Shown: piece after piece, positions 44,471 through 52,287 of the stretch
Layout: every line of letters begins with the position of its first letter
Numbering within the stretch: the first letter of the stretch is position 1
NCBI RefSeq assembly: GCF_000518765.1
Contig: NZ_KI912489.1
Coordinates: forward strand, 66,652 to 130,651
Source of the DNA: Ruminococcus flavefaciens ATCC 19208
GTDB taxonomy: Bacteria > Bacillota > Clostridia > Oscillospirales > Ruminococcaceae
Reading direction: 5' to 3'
Length of the DNA: 64,000 bases
Translations under genes and position numbers: made by a program
Notes under the pieces: generated by a model
Told to the model about the DNA's origin: nothing
Seen by the model: the letters and a program-made list of their open reading frames with translations, nothing else
The model's database searches: none

Positions 44471-45766
44471 ATGACTGAAATACGAAAATATCTTGAGGAA
44501 CATAAACAGGAGATGATCGACCTGCTGGCAGAGCTCGTTGCAATACCCAGTATACAGGGAAAAGCCGAGGAAGGAGCTCCTTTCGGCAGAGAGCCTGCAA
44601 GAGCACTTGAAGTAATGCTGAAAAAGTGCAGTGAGGCAGGTTTTAAAGTTGATAATGTTGATAACTACGCAGGCTCGGCGGATATAAATGATCTTCCTGC
44701 CGAGCTTGCCGTACTCACACATCTGGACGTAGTTCCCGTAGGTTCGGGCTGGACTACCGATCCCTTCGTACTGCGATACGAGGCAGACACGGACAAGCTC
44801 ATCGGACGCGGAGCTATTGACGATAAAGGACCTGCTGTAGCCGCATTTTTTGCTGTAAAGGCTCTGAAAGAACTCGGTATACCGCTGAAAAAGGGTATAC
44901 GTCTTATCTTCGGAACTAATGAGGAAAACGGCTCCGCAGACCTTGCTTACTACCGCCAAAAGCGCGAATTACCGCCAATGGTGTTCACTCCTGACGGCGA
45001 GTACCCACTTATAAATGCGGAAAAGGGTATGCTGAGAGTATATTTTTCTTCTGATTTCGACGATGACGAGATACTGGAAATACAAGCAGGAACAGTCATC
45101 AATGCTGTTCCTCAGTTCTGCACTGTAAAAATGGACAGTGACGAGGGCGAGCCTGTGGAGGCTGTTTATGAGGGCGTTTCTGCTCATGCTTCTACTCCTG
45201 ATAAGGGCGAGAACGCTATAACTCAGTTCCTTGACAGCTACAGCAGCGGAAATATGCTGCTTTGCGGACTGGCTGAGCTTTTCCCTCACGGCGAGTTTAA
45301 CGGAAAAAATTGCGGACTTGGCTTTCGTGACGAATTATCGGGAGATATGACCTGTGTACTGTCCATGCTGAACACTGAAAACGGCAGGATATACGGCGGT
45401 ATCGACATACGTTTCCCACTTGACCGTACAAAAGCTGAAATAAGCGGTATAATTTGCGGCGCACTTGAAAGTGCAGGCTTTACTGTTGACTCCTGCGACG
45501 GAGTTGAGCCTCACTGCACCGACGAGAATTCAACATTTGTACAAACATTGTTGAAAACTTACGAGCGTGTTACAGGTGATAAGGGGCGCTGTATCGCAAT
45601 CGGCGGCGGAACTTATGTACACGAGATAGAGGGCGGAGTAGCCTTCGGTGCGGAGTTTCCAAACGAGGATGGTCATATGCACAGTCCCGACGAGTTCATC
45701 ACAGTATCAAATCTGCTGAAAAACGCAGAAATTATGGCAGAAGCAATGGCGGAGCTTTGCAGCTGA
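44471..45766 (+). CDS. pepV: M20-family dipeptidase (PepV-like)
   Basis: A 431-residue zinc dipeptidase. Metal and catalytic motifs: LTHLDVVPVGSGWTTDPF, GAIDDKGPAVAAFFAV (bridging Asp), GTNEENGSADLAYY (Glu pair), HASTPDKGENA and a terminal HSPDEFITV. It would cleave imported dipeptides in the cytoplasm. The start is the ATG at 44471 after GGAGG; the longer frame reaches back through the terminator. Confidence 0.9.
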   Translation: MTEIRKYLEEHKQEMIDLLAELVAIPSIQGKAEEGAPFGREPARALEVMLKKCSEAGFKVDNVDNYAGSADINDLPAELAVLTHLDVVPVGSGWTTDPFVLRYEADTDKLIGRGAIDDKGPAVAAFFAVKALKELGIPLKKGIRLIFGTNEENGSADLAYYRQKRELPPMVFTPDGEYPLINAEKGMLRVYFSSDFDDDEILEIQAGTVINAVPQFCTVKMDSDEGEPVEAVYEGVSAHASTPDKGENAITQFLDSYSSGNMLLCGLAELFPHGEFNGKNCGLGFRDELSGDMTCVLSMLNTENGRIYGGIDIRFPLDRTKAEISGIICGALESAGFTVDSCDGVEPHCTDENSTFVQTLLKTYERVTGDKGRCIAIGGGTYVHEIEGGVAFGAEFPNEDGHMHSPDEFITVSNLLKNAEIMAEAMAELCS

Positions 45767-45770
45767 ATTT

Positions 45771-46063
45771 GTAGGGGCGCTTTCCGAGCGCCCGCTTATG
45801 TCATTTTACAAAAATATAACGTTTCAATGCAATTGTGTAGGGGCTTGCCTGTGGCAGACAGTTAGATTCCGATGGTATTATTACGGGCTGATGTGGGCAT
45901 CAGTCTCTACAGCACGTTTACTTTATTTGTATCATTTTTTCGGGCGAGCGGAACTCGCCCTTACAGCGCAGAGCCTGCGCCCCCTTGCTCGTGCGGATAT
46001 CATCAAAAGAGCAGTTGCTTCTCGACACGGGGAATAACATCGTAAACGACAATAATTATGAAT
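45771..46063. repeat. Composite palindromic repeat, copy 1
   Basis: A 293-base non-coding unit close to identical in order and sequence (roughly 90 percent by eye) to 47629-47919, in the same orientation. It is a string of hairpins: GGGCGCT/GAGCGCCC headed by GTAG (45771), a unit headed by GTAGGGG (45837), GGGCTGATG/CATCAG, GGGCGAG/CTCGCCC and GCGCAG/CTGCGC, ending at AATAATTATGAAT. No open frame in it looks coding. Confidence 0.88.
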
Positions 46064-46099
46064 CTTAATTAAAAAGGCGGACATTAAGTCCGCCTTTGC

Positions 46100-46465
46100 T
46101 TATCTGTCTTTCTTGTCAGTTGTTGTGGTTTTATCGTCGTGTTCCTTGTCGCCGTCGAGACCGTCGATAACGTCGTCAACAGCGTTCTGAGCTCCGTCAA
46201 TGACATCTTTGCCTGCATCTCCTGCGCCGTCAACGAGGTCTTTACCTGCGTCTCCGACACCGTCTGCGGCATCGTCAACGCGGTCACGAATGCTGTCGTT
46301 ATCTTTTCTGTCAGTGGTGCTTTCATAGGTTTTATCAGTCGTGCCGTCAGTAATTACAGTGCCGTTTCCGTCATCTGTATAATGGCCGTCGTTGTTATCA
46401 CCGCAGCCTGTGAGAGTTGCACAAACAGTAAAAAATATGGAGCATATTGCTAAAAGCTTTTTCAT
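46100..46465 (-). CDS. Small acidic repeat-containing lipoprotein
   Basis: A 121-residue protein with the signal MKKLLAICSIFFTVCATLTG and lipobox Cys 21. The mature part is very polar, with a repeated DGAGDAGKD / DGAQNAVDD heptad-like pattern and a Thr/Lys/Asp tail. It resembles small amphipathic-helix lipoproteins; no function known. Start 46465 gives the clean signal; ATG 46474 is too close to the ribosome site AAAGGA. Confidence 0.7.
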   Translation of the reverse strand: MKKLLAICSIFFTVCATLTGCGDNNDGHYTDDGNGTVITDGTTDKTYESTTDRKDNDSIRDRVDDAADGVGDAGKDLVDGAGDAGKDVIDGAQNAVDDVIDGLDGDKEHDDKTTTTDKKDR

Positions 46466-46493
46466 ACAAATCATATCCTTTACAGAGTATTAT

Positions 46494-46682
46494 TGTGGAG
46501 TTGTTTTCCACAACATATTTTTATTGTTTACTCATTTTCCCTGATTATCCACAGGGTTTTCAACTTTTCCGCACTTCCAGAAAGTGTATTTTACGTTGTT
46601 TTCCACCTTTTCAACAGAGTTATCAACAATCGAACATATGAATCCACAATCAATTCAACACCGTGTTGAAAACTTTTCCACC
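46494..46682. promoter_or_regulatory. DnaA-box cluster away from oriC
   Basis: A 190-base non-coding stretch with about nine DnaA-box-like sites: CTCCACA reverse (46494), TTTTCCACA (46504-46512), perfect TTATCCACA (46545-46553), TTTTCCGCA (46565-46573), TTTTCCACC (46599-46607), TTTTCAACA (46608-46616), TTATCAACA (46620-46628), GAATCCACA (46640-46648) and TTTTCCACC (46674-46682). A palindrome TTCAACACCGTGTTGAA sits at 46654-46670. It contains more canonical boxes than the dnaA-flanking regions. It lies between two divergent genes. Candidate DnaA-titrating or regulatory site. Confidence 0.72.
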
Positions 46683-46743
46683 CCAATGTGAAATATAATT
46701 AGAACTATATTGCTGTAAATTTTTGGTTAAAAGTTGCAGCCGC

Positions 46744-46772
46744 TTGATTAATGTCGCAGCTTGTGATAAAAT
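46744..46772 (+). promoter_or_regulatory. Promoter of the DUF2461 gene
   Basis: TTGATT (46744-46749) and TAAAAT (46767-46772) with a 17-base spacer, about 30 bases before the start at 46804. Confidence 0.6.
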
Positions 46773-46803
46773 AGTATCAGATATGAAATTGAAAGGTGAT
46801 ATA

Positions 46804-47556
46804 ATGTTTGAAGGATTTTCGCAGGAGGCACTGGAATTCCTCCTTGGCATAAGGCATAACAACAATAAGGACTGGTTCGAGCCGCGGAAAAAGGTATATA
46901 CCGAAAAGATATTCGAGCCTATGAAGGCTCTGGGCGAGGAGCTTTTTGCGCCCTTTGACGATATTAACGGCATGATGTACAAGGTGGGCAGGATATACCG
47001 CGACGAGAATTTCGCTCCCTATCTTCATTACCGCGACACTATGTGGATATACGTCCGCTACGATGCTTGGTACTGGAACAAGACACCTACGCTTTATTTT
47101 GAGCTTTCTCCCGAGGGCGCGGAGTTCGGTTTCCGTATATCCAAGCCCGAAGCTGCTGTTATGGAACGTTTTCGCAGTCAGCTTACCGAGGACTCAGAGC
47201 CATTTCTCAACATGATATCAGAACTTGTTGAAAACTACGGACTCACGGTCGGAGGTGACGAATACAAGCGCAAAAAGCCCTGTCCGACCCCCGAACTGGA
47301 GAAATATTTCGTTAAAAAAGGACTCAGCGTGTACACGAAGGTAAGTGATCCCGAGGAGCTTTTCAGCCGAAAAATAGCGGAGCATACCGCCGAGGTGTTC
47401 AAGGCAGTCCAGCCGCTTAATGACTATTTCCATGAAATTGTTGAAATTGAGGAGCTTGCCAAAGCAATACTCAAAGAGGAAAAGGAGCAGCAGATCGCTC
47501 AGCCCGAACCTGAAATAAAAATGGTAAAAGCTCCCGATGTTGAATTCATGTGGTAA
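46804..47556 (+). CDS. DUF2461 family protein
   Basis: A 250-residue DUF2461 (TIGR02453-like) protein: GFSQEALEFLLGIRHNNNKDWF near the N-terminus and later ELFAPFDD and RIYRDENFAPYLHYRD segments. Cytoplasmic, function unknown. The ATG at 46804 has AAAGGTG upstream; the 27 extra codons of open frame cover the promoter. It is flanked on its left by the DnaA-box cluster and on its right by repeat copy 2. Confidence 0.9.
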   Translation: MFEGFSQEALEFLLGIRHNNNKDWFEPRKKVYTEKIFEPMKALGEELFAPFDDINGMMYKVGRIYRDENFAPYLHYRDTMWIYVRYDAWYWNKTPTLYFELSPEGAEFGFRISKPEAAVMERFRSQLTEDSEPFLNMISELVENYGLTVGGDEYKRKKPCPTPELEKYFVKKGLSVYTKVSDPEELFSRKIAEHTAEVFKAVQPLNDYFHEIVEIEELAKAILKEEKEQQIAQPEPEIKMVKAPDVEFMW

Positions 47557-47560
47557 GCAG

Positions 47561-47919
47561 CGTGACGCTGCACCCTTGCTCGGGCGGATATCGTAAAAAG
47601 GGCAATTGCATCTCGACACGGGAAGTTTGTAGGGGCGCTTTCTGAGCGCCCGCTTAAGCCATTATACAAAAATATAACGTATCAATGCAACTGTGTAGGG
47701 GCTGCCTGTGGCGGCCCGTAGATTCCGATGATATTATCACGGGCTGATGTGGGCATCAGCCCCTACAGCGCGTTTACTTTGTTTGTATCATTTTTTCGGG
47801 CGAGCGGAACTCGCCACTACAGCACAGAGCCTGCGCCCCCTTGCTCGTCCGAATATCATCAAAAGGGGCATTGCATCTCGACACGGGGAATATCATCGTA
47901 AACGACAATAATTATGAAT
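47561..47919. repeat. Composite palindromic repeat, copy 2 with extra module
   Basis: From 47629 to 47919 it matches copy 1 (45771-46063) with small changes. It has an additional 68-base module at 47561-47628 (palindrome GCAGCGTGACGCTGC, CACCCTTGCTCG, GGATATCGT, AAGGGCAATTGCATCTCGAC) that recurs in modified form at the right end of both copies and, inverted, at 10170-10233. Its last bases reach the gpr stop codon. Confidence 0.88.
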
Positions 47920-48767
47920 TAAAACAGCCCTCTTACGTCCTCAAAGGTCAGAGTAGGCTGCAAGGCGAGGTTGATACCGAAAGCAAGGAGCTGTGAAGCC
48001 CGTTCGGTAAGGCGGTCTATATCACGAGGAGTTACCATTATATTCGGCAGCTCCCTGCTTATTTCCTGACCTGTGAGGCTTCTGACGATAGTGTGCATAT
48101 CCACAACGGTAGGGACTCCCACAGCGATTACGGGAATGCCGAAAAGCTTATCAGAAAGCTCCCTTCGTCGGTTTGAAACGCCGCTGCCTGGGGATATACC
48201 CGTATCTGTTATCTGTATGGTAGTACCGAGGCGGCTTATATCGCTGCAAGCGAGTGCGTCTACGGCAATAATGGCTTTAGGTTTTATTTCGGCAGCTACA
48301 GCGCGTACTATCTCAGCTGTTTCGATACCCGTCTGACCCATAACTCCGCCCGAATAGGTGCTGACGCTTCGCAGCGAGGTCAGGAACTTCTCCTCGTTTT
48401 TGTCAAGCTCTTCGCTGAGATGACGGGTGGCAAGTACTCTCGAAGCTGTTTGCGGACCTATGGCATCGGGGGTTATATCGTTATTGCCAAGCCCTGCAAC
48501 GAGCACATCACCGTCAGGGAGAAGCCTTGACAGCTCGTCAGCAAGCTCCTGCGCCATGAGTCTGTAATCGTCGGAAAATCGGCTTAGGCTGCTGCCCTCA
48601 AGGGTGATATAGCGCCCCTTGCCCTTGCCAATGGTTGAAAGGCAGCTGTCATCGTCAATGATTATCTCAGTAATGCTGAAAGCCCTGCCGCGTGTCGAGA
48701 TGTGAACGCTGTCGGGTAAATTGCCGCAGGATATACTTTCCAGCGCAAGATCGGTGCGAAAATCCAT
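47919..48767 (-). CDS. gpr: Spore germination protease GPR
   Basis: A 282-residue endopeptidase of family A25 that degrades small acid-soluble spore proteins at germination. FRTDLALES at the N-terminus, DVLVAGLGNNDITPDAIGP and KAIIAVDALACSD are characteristic. The start I use is the ATG at 48767 (MDFRTDLAL), with GGAGGA just upstream; longer frames reach 48788. Presence shows a spore-forming lineage. Confidence 0.93.
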   Translation of the reverse strand: MDFRTDLALESISCGNLPDSVHISTRGRAFSITEIIIDDDSCLSTIGKGKGRYITLEGSSLSRFSDDYRLMAQELADELSRLLPDGDVLVAGLGNNDITPDAIGPQTASRVLATRHLSEELDKNEEKFLTSLRSVSTYSGGVMGQTGIETAEIVRAVAAEIKPKAIIAVDALACSDISRLGTTIQITDTGISPGSGVSNRRRELSDKLFGIPVIAVGVPTVVDMHTIVRSLTGQEISRELPNIMVTPRDIDRLTERASQLLAFGINLALQPTLTFEDVRGLF

Positions 48768-48799
48768 ATATTCCTCCATATTGTGCATTTTGCTTTAAT

Positions 48800-48857
48800 T
48801 GTGGAAAAAATTTATCACTAATATTTCACTTTTAGATATTGAAAACCATGTGGAAAA
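48800..48857. promoter_or_regulatory. Two DnaA-box-like sites at the rpsT promoter
   Basis: TGTGGAAAA occurs at 48800-48808 and again at 48849-48857 inside the promoter spacer; both are the reverse complement of TTTTCCACA seen in the 46.5 kb cluster. Confidence 0.5.
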
Positions 48858-48867
48858 ATGATATAAT
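48839..48867 (+). promoter_or_regulatory. Promoter of rpsT
   Basis: TTGAAA (48839-48844) and perfect TATAAT (48862-48867) with 17-base spacing. The transcript would have a leader of about 120 bases with pairing segments (GCAGCTG.. repeats), a possible autoregulatory leader of S20. Confidence 0.85.
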
Positions 48868-48993
48868 TATATTTGTCTCAGTATGGCAGCTGTGCGTTGC
48901 AGCTGTCGGGAGTGAACGAACCCGTGTTTGCTCCTATTATCTGTAAAATGCGGACGATTATTCCGCCTGCATAATTCAAGGAGGTGTAACAAA

Positions 48994-49254
48994 ATGCCAA
49001 ACATTAAGTCTGCTAAGAAGAGAGTAAAGGTTAACGAAACAAAGGCTGCTGCTAACAAGGCAAGAAAGTCTAATCTCAAGACAGTTCTCAAGAAGGCTGA
49101 TGCAGCTGTAGCAACAGGTGCTGCTGACAAGGCAGAGGCAATCAAGGTTGCTATCAAGAGAGTTGATCAGGCTTGCGCAAAGGGTCTTATGCACAAGAAT
49201 AAGGCTGCAAGAAAGAAGTCTCAGCTCGCTAAGAAGCTCAATGCTGCAAAGTAA
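48994..49254 (+). CDS. rpsT: 30S ribosomal protein S20
   Basis: An 86-residue basic, Ala/Lys-rich helical protein of the small subunit, MPNIKSAKKRVKVNETKAA at the start and a HKNKAARKKSQLAKKLN end. AAGGAGG precedes the ATG at 48994; the open frame upstream is the leader. Followed by a strong terminator. Confidence 0.97.
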   Translation: MPNIKSAKKRVKVNETKAAANKARKSNLKTVLKKADAAVATGAADKAEAIKVAIKRVDQACAKGLMHKNKAARKKSQLAKKLNAAK

Positions 49255-49285
49255 TAGGTCTTTTTTGATCATATAAGAAATCGAA

Positions 49286-49325
49286 CCCCTTGCGGACAAC
49301 TCACGGTCTGCAAGGGGCGTTTTTG
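49286..49325 (+). terminator. Terminator after rpsT
   Basis: Stem CCCCTTGC / GCAAGGGG (49286-49293, 49310-49317) with an extra inner pairing and then CG plus a T5 run. Confidence 0.88.
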
Positions 49326-49329
49326 TTTA

Positions 49330-49487
49330 GGGCATATCTAAAAACCCTTTTTGAGAAAAAACAGCTATGCACGACATCTGCTGCGTCATACCCTCTTGTA
49401 GTGCGAAAGCACGCCTGCGAGGGCTTTCCTTGCAGTTGCCGCACCTATCTGTTTTTTCCTTAATCAAATGGGTTTTTAGATATGCCC
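49330..49487. mobile_element. MITE with 18-bp terminal inverted repeats and TTTA duplication
   Basis: A 158-base element bounded by perfect 18-bp inverted repeats GGGCATATCTAAAAACCC (49330-49347) and its complement (49470-49487). The pairing continues imperfectly inward to GAAAAAACAG / CTGTTTTTTC. Direct TTTA copies flank it (49326-49329, 49488-49491), a target duplication. There is no open frame, so mobilisation would need a transposase in trans. Internal hairpin GTGC-GAAA-GCAC. Confidence 0.85.
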
Positions 49488-49527
49488 TTTAGTTGAGAGT
49501 TTAAGATTGAGAGTTGAGAGTTATATT

Positions 49528-49549
49528 ATCGCCTGACGGCGATTTTTTT
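49528..49549. terminator. Small hairpin between MITE and zinc-ribbon gene
   Basis: Stem ATCGCC / GGCGAT with a 4-base loop and a T run on the plus strand; it lies just past the end of the leftward gene at 49548. Preceded by a GTTGAGAGTTTAAGATTGAG-type simple repeat (49494-49522). Confidence 0.5.
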
Positions 49550-49913
49550 ATTTTCTTTTTGTTGGTATTTTATCTTTTATCTGTCCGAGGAGTATGATTA
49601 TCTCACCAAGACCGTATACCATAAGTCCAGATGTAAAAGCTGCAAAAAGACCTATTATCATTGTAGCGAGTGAGAAATCATTTACCATGAAATTGAATGC
49701 AATTACTGATATTCCGCCTAATATCCATAATACTATTGCAACTACCTGTATAGCTGAACCTGTTTTATTTTTTTCGGTTTCAGAATAATCAATTTCTTCA
49801 GGTTTATTTTTTTCAGCAAGCAAAGCACATTCCGGGCAGATAGCATTATCTTCATTTATCCATTTTGCTTCATCTTCATTAAAAATTTCCCTTGCACATA
49901 ACAGACATTTCAT
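49548..49913 (-). CDS. Zinc-ribbon membrane protein
   Basis: A 121-residue protein with an N-terminal four-cysteine zinc ribbon (C3, C6, C26, C29), a charged linker and two membrane helices (about 53-72 and 82-105). Family not identified. Leftward, divergent from the XRE gene at 50030. Confidence 0.65.
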   Translation of the reverse strand: MKCLLCAREIFNEDEAKWINEDNAICPECALLAEKNKPEEIDYSETEKNKTGSAIQVVAIVLWILGGISVIAFNFMVNDFSLATMIIGLFAAFTSGLMVYGLGEIIILLGQIKDKIPTKRK

Positions 49914-49979
49914 ATATATAACTCCTTTATTAGATTAGGACTATCTGTCCTATATCCTGTTAAAAAAACGCTCCTGTTT

Positions 49980-50015
49980 TATAATTAATACATAAGAATT
50001 TGTAAATTTACAAAT
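49980..50015 (+). promoter_or_regulatory. -10 element plus 18-bp palindromic operator of the XRE gene
   Basis: TATAAT at 49980-49985 (weak -35) is followed by the perfect palindrome ATTTGTAAATTTACAAAT at 49998-50015, just before the ribosome site of the XRE gene. Its position overlapping the likely transcript start suggests autorepression. Confidence 0.6.
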
Positions 50016-50029
50016 ACAGGAGGGAAAGT

Positions 50030-50251
50030 ATGTTCGTCAGAATAAGAAATCTTCGTGAAGACAATGACAAGACACAGCAAGAAGTATCTGACTATCTTTT
50101 CTGCGACCAGTCGCTTTACTCCAAGTATGAGCGCGGACTGCGTGATGTACCTGTGGATATAATCATCAAGCTTGCAGAGCTTTACGGTACGAGCACGGAT
50201 TATATACTTGGGCTTACCGATGAAAAAGAGAAATACCCCATAAAAAAATGA
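50030..50251 (+). CDS. XRE-family HTH regulator
   Basis: A 73-residue Cro/CI-type protein: IRNLREDNDKTQQEVSDYLF, then DQSLYSKYERGLRDVPVDII and AELYGTSTDYILGLT. Nearly all DNA-binding domain with a short Lys-rich tail. GGAGG precedes the ATG at 50030. A palindromic operator candidate lies directly upstream. Target unknown; phage or local self-control possible. Confidence 0.88.
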   Translation: MFVRIRNLREDNDKTQQEVSDYLFCDQSLYSKYERGLRDVPVDIIIKLAELYGTSTDYILGLTDEKEKYPIKK

Positions 50252-50252
50252 A

Positions 50253-50279
50253 CCCCTTACTTTAGTAAGGGGATTTTTT
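50253..50279 (+). terminator. Bidirectional terminator
   Basis: Stem CCCCTTACT / AGTAAGGGG with a 2-base loop and T7 on the plus strand; shared between the XRE gene and the leftward 67-residue gene. Confidence 0.85.
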
Positions 50280-50483
50280 TCAGTTCATATTAGATTTAGC
50301 TATCTCTTTAAGAGCATATTCTATTACTTCTTCAGCAGTAGGAATTGGACCTGCACCTATTTTATTGATAGGAGCATCCGGATTTTTGCAGGCTTCACGG
50401 ATAGATTTATTGATCTCTTCCTTTACCTCTTCAACGCTAACATTATTCTTTGCAGCGATTTTCTTAAAGATATCATCATTCAT
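50280..50483 (-). CDS. Small helical protein, unknown function
   Basis: A 67-residue protein, IFKKIAAKNNVSVEEVKEEI at the start followed by NPDAPINKIG and EEVIEYALKEIA. The first half resembles the helix pair of the Spo0A C-terminal domain ([18 protein letters not shown]-like), as in many short clostridial proteins, but this is a weak likeness. GGGGGAT ribosome site. Flanked by two XRE genes. Confidence 0.65.
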   Translation of the reverse strand: MNDDIFKKIAAKNNVSVEEVKEEINKSIREACKNPDAPINKIGAGPIPTAEEVIEYALKEIAKSNMN

Positions 50484-50551
50484 TGCATATATCCCCCTTT
50501 TATTGTGGTATTATAATAATATATTGCTTACCGATAAAAAGCAATAGCTAA

Positions 50552-50581
50552 TTGATAAAAAGTGTATTTCTTTCTTATAAT
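50552..50581 (+). promoter_or_regulatory. Promoter of the second XRE gene
   Basis: TTGATA (50552-50557) and TATAAT (50576-50581), 18-base spacing, 33 bases before the ATG at 50615. Confidence 0.65.
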
Positions 50582-50614
50582 TTGTTAAGATTATATAAGA
50601 AAGAAACGGTTTTT

Positions 50615-50866
50615 ATGTCAAAGACAATGAAAATTTCCAAAGAGAATGAATTCAAGTATATTCAGATCGGTTTGAATATTGCCTATTACAGGAAGCTTCA
50701 GGGACTTACACAGGAAGAGCTTGCGGAAATATCGGGAATAAGCCGCTCGCATATAAGTGCCATAGAGGCTCCGAATATTATCCAGAACGTATCACTTGAA
50801 GTGATCTTTGATCTTGCCCGTGCGCTGAAGATCGAGCCGTACAAGCTTCTTGAATTCAGAGAATGA
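50615..50866 (+). CDS. XRE-family HTH regulator
   Basis: An 83-residue HTH protein: IGLNIAYYRKLQGLTQEELAE, ISGISRSHISAIEAPN and LARALKIEPYKLLEF. The ATG at 50615 lies after a strong promoter but with a weak ribosome site. Closes with a short hairpin terminator at 50868. Confidence 0.85.
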   Translation: MSKTMKISKENEFKYIQIGLNIAYYRKLQGLTQEELAEISGISRSHISAIEAPNIIQNVSLEVIFDLARALKIEPYKLLEFRE

Positions 50867-50867
50867 C

Positions 50868-50893
50868 CATCTGCTGAAAGGCAGGTGGTATTT
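50868..50893. terminator. Terminator between XRE gene and flavin reductase
   Basis: ACCATCTGC / GCAGGTGGT stem (one G-T pair), 5-base loop and T run. Convergent genes share it. Confidence 0.7.
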
Positions 50894-51403
50894 TTATTCC
50901 TTTACATATACTCCCACTATCTCCGAGATATATGCACGATGATAAGCGTCTCCGTTGAAAAATTTTTCAGGTATGCCGTCATCTGTGAGAAATCCGCTTT
51001 CCTGAAGGTCATAGCTGTAGAGCTTACGGCATACGAGAACGAGCTCAGCCTCTTCAAATGTCATACAGCCGTCTATCTCAGCGGGAGTCAGTCCTGCTTC
51101 CTTAGCTTTGTCGCAGTCTCTTCCTGAATGAGAGCCGCAGAAGGAAAGAGCGTTTCTGAACTCCTCGCCTAAGAATGACGCGGTATAGCATTCGTTTTTT
51201 TCAACGAAGCCATAGGTGTAACGTGTTGGTCTGATGTAGCAGGTGAGGACGTTTTTGTTCCATAGAACGCCTATTTGTCCCCATGAGGCTGTCATCGTGT
51301 TGAAGCCTTCCTTGTTTCCGCCTGTAAGCAGCATCCATTGTTTGCCTATCTTATCAAACGGATTGAAGGAAAGCTCACTGATGCCAATTTTTTTAAAAGC
51401 CAT
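50894..51403 (-). CDS. Flavin reductase-like FMN-binding protein
   Basis: A 169-residue protein of the flavin reductase/FMN-binding split-barrel family: LLTGGNKEGFNTMTASWGQIG and CYIRPTRYTYGF are the FMN-binding segments. Redox partner unknown. AAGGAG upstream of the ATG at 51403. Confidence 0.85.
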   Translation of the reverse strand: MAFKKIGISELSFNPFDKIGKQWMLLTGGNKEGFNTMTASWGQIGVLWNKNVLTCYIRPTRYTYGFVEKNECYTASFLGEEFRNALSFCGSHSGRDCDKAKEAGLTPAEIDGCMTFEEAELVLVCRKLYSYDLQESGFLTDDGIPEKFFNGDAYHRAYISEIVGVYVKE

Positions 51404-51459
51404 GGTGATTCTCCTTTTTTATTATATTTTTATTCGGTATCACCGCGGCTTATGATACA

Positions 51460-52215
51460 TCAGAAAGCTTTCAGCGCACTTTTATAGCGCAGGCGTATCT
51501 TATCAGTGATAAGCGCGATAAATTCCGAATTTGTAGGTTTTCCCTTGCCCGTATCAACGGTATATCCGAAGAAAGAGTTAAGGGTATCAACATTGCCCCT
51601 GTCCCATGCGATCTCGATAGCGTGGCGTATAGCGCGTTCAACGCGGGAAGATGTGGTATCGTAGATACCTGCCACAGTGGGATACAGCAGCTTTGTAACG
51701 CTGTCAAGGAGGGTCTTGTCCTTGATAGAATAGAGTATAGCCGTCCTCAGGTAGTGATAGCCTTTGATATGTGCAGGAACGCCCAGCTGATGGATCATAT
51801 CCGTAACAACAACCTCCAGATCATCGCTGAAGCTGTTTACTCTGTCGCCGAGGGCAGAGTTTATGGCATTGCAAAGGTCGTCGGCACTGCACGGACGGAG
51901 CAGAAATTTAGAAGCACCGTTTTCTGTCACCTGTCTTTCGATGAATTCGTTGTCGTATGCAGACGTTATTATAAATACAGGGGATTTTATCCCAAGCTCC
52001 TTTACGGCTTTCATGACAGATATGACGTCGCCGTTCTGAGAGGATATATCCATTACCGCAACATCGGGCGGATCCTTTTTTATAGACTCCAGTATTATAC
52101 CGCAGTCACTGCGTCTTGTATACGCATACATTCCCTTTTCGCGGAGCTTATTTGCTATGCTCACGCCTGTCTCGGCAGAATCGTCGCCGATAAGTACTTT
52201 TACCTTGTTATTCAT
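51460..52215 (-). CDS. spo0A: Sporulation master regulator Spo0A
   Basis: A 251-residue response regulator. Receiver domain with the acidic pair D11/D12, phospho-acceptor D56 (DVAVMDIS), T84 and K103; the usual MP.MDG after the acceptor is changed to MDISSQNGD. The C-terminal effector has [25 protein letters not shown], the nearly invariant Spo0A recognition helix. It is preceded by AGGAGG and a 17-spaced promoter. Upstream kinases are not in the window. Confidence 0.95.
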   Translation of the reverse strand: MNNKVKVLIGDDSAETGVSIANKLREKGMYAYTRRSDCGIILESIKKDPPDVAVMDISSQNGDVISVMKAVKELGIKSPVFIITSAYDNEFIERQVTENGASKFLLRPCSADDLCNAINSALGDRVNSFSDDLEVVVTDMIHQLGVPAHIKGYHYLRTAILYSIKDKTLLDSVTKLLYPTVAGIYDTTSSRVERAIRHAIEIAWDRGNVDTLNSFFGYTVDTGKGKPTNSEFIALITDKIRLRYKSALKAF

Positions 52216-52234
52216 GATTTATACCTCCTTTTGT

Positions 52235-52251
52235 TCAGCGGTTTTCGACCG
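52235..52251. other. Hairpin in the spo0A leader
   Basis: Perfect 6-bp stem AGCGGT / ACCGCT with a 5-base loop, between promoter and ribosome site of spo0A. The loop contains TCGAA, part of a 0A-box-like sequence. Confidence 0.4.
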
Positions 52252-52258
52252 CTTAATA

Positions 52259-52287
52259 ATGATATCACACTGCAAAAGTAGCTGCAA
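52259..52287 (-). promoter_or_regulatory. Promoter of spo0A
   Basis: Minus-strand TTGCAG (52287-52282) and TATCAT (52264-52259), 17-base spacing, about 45 bases upstream of the spo0A start. Confidence 0.65.

Noticed and set aside
45798-46037. 79-codon ORF in the repeat
   Set aside because: It reads through hairpins of a non-coding repeat; the second copy has no matching frame.
48868-48993. Riboswitch upstream of rpsT
   Set aside because: No conserved riboswitch core is visible; a ribosomal-protein leader is possible but unproven.
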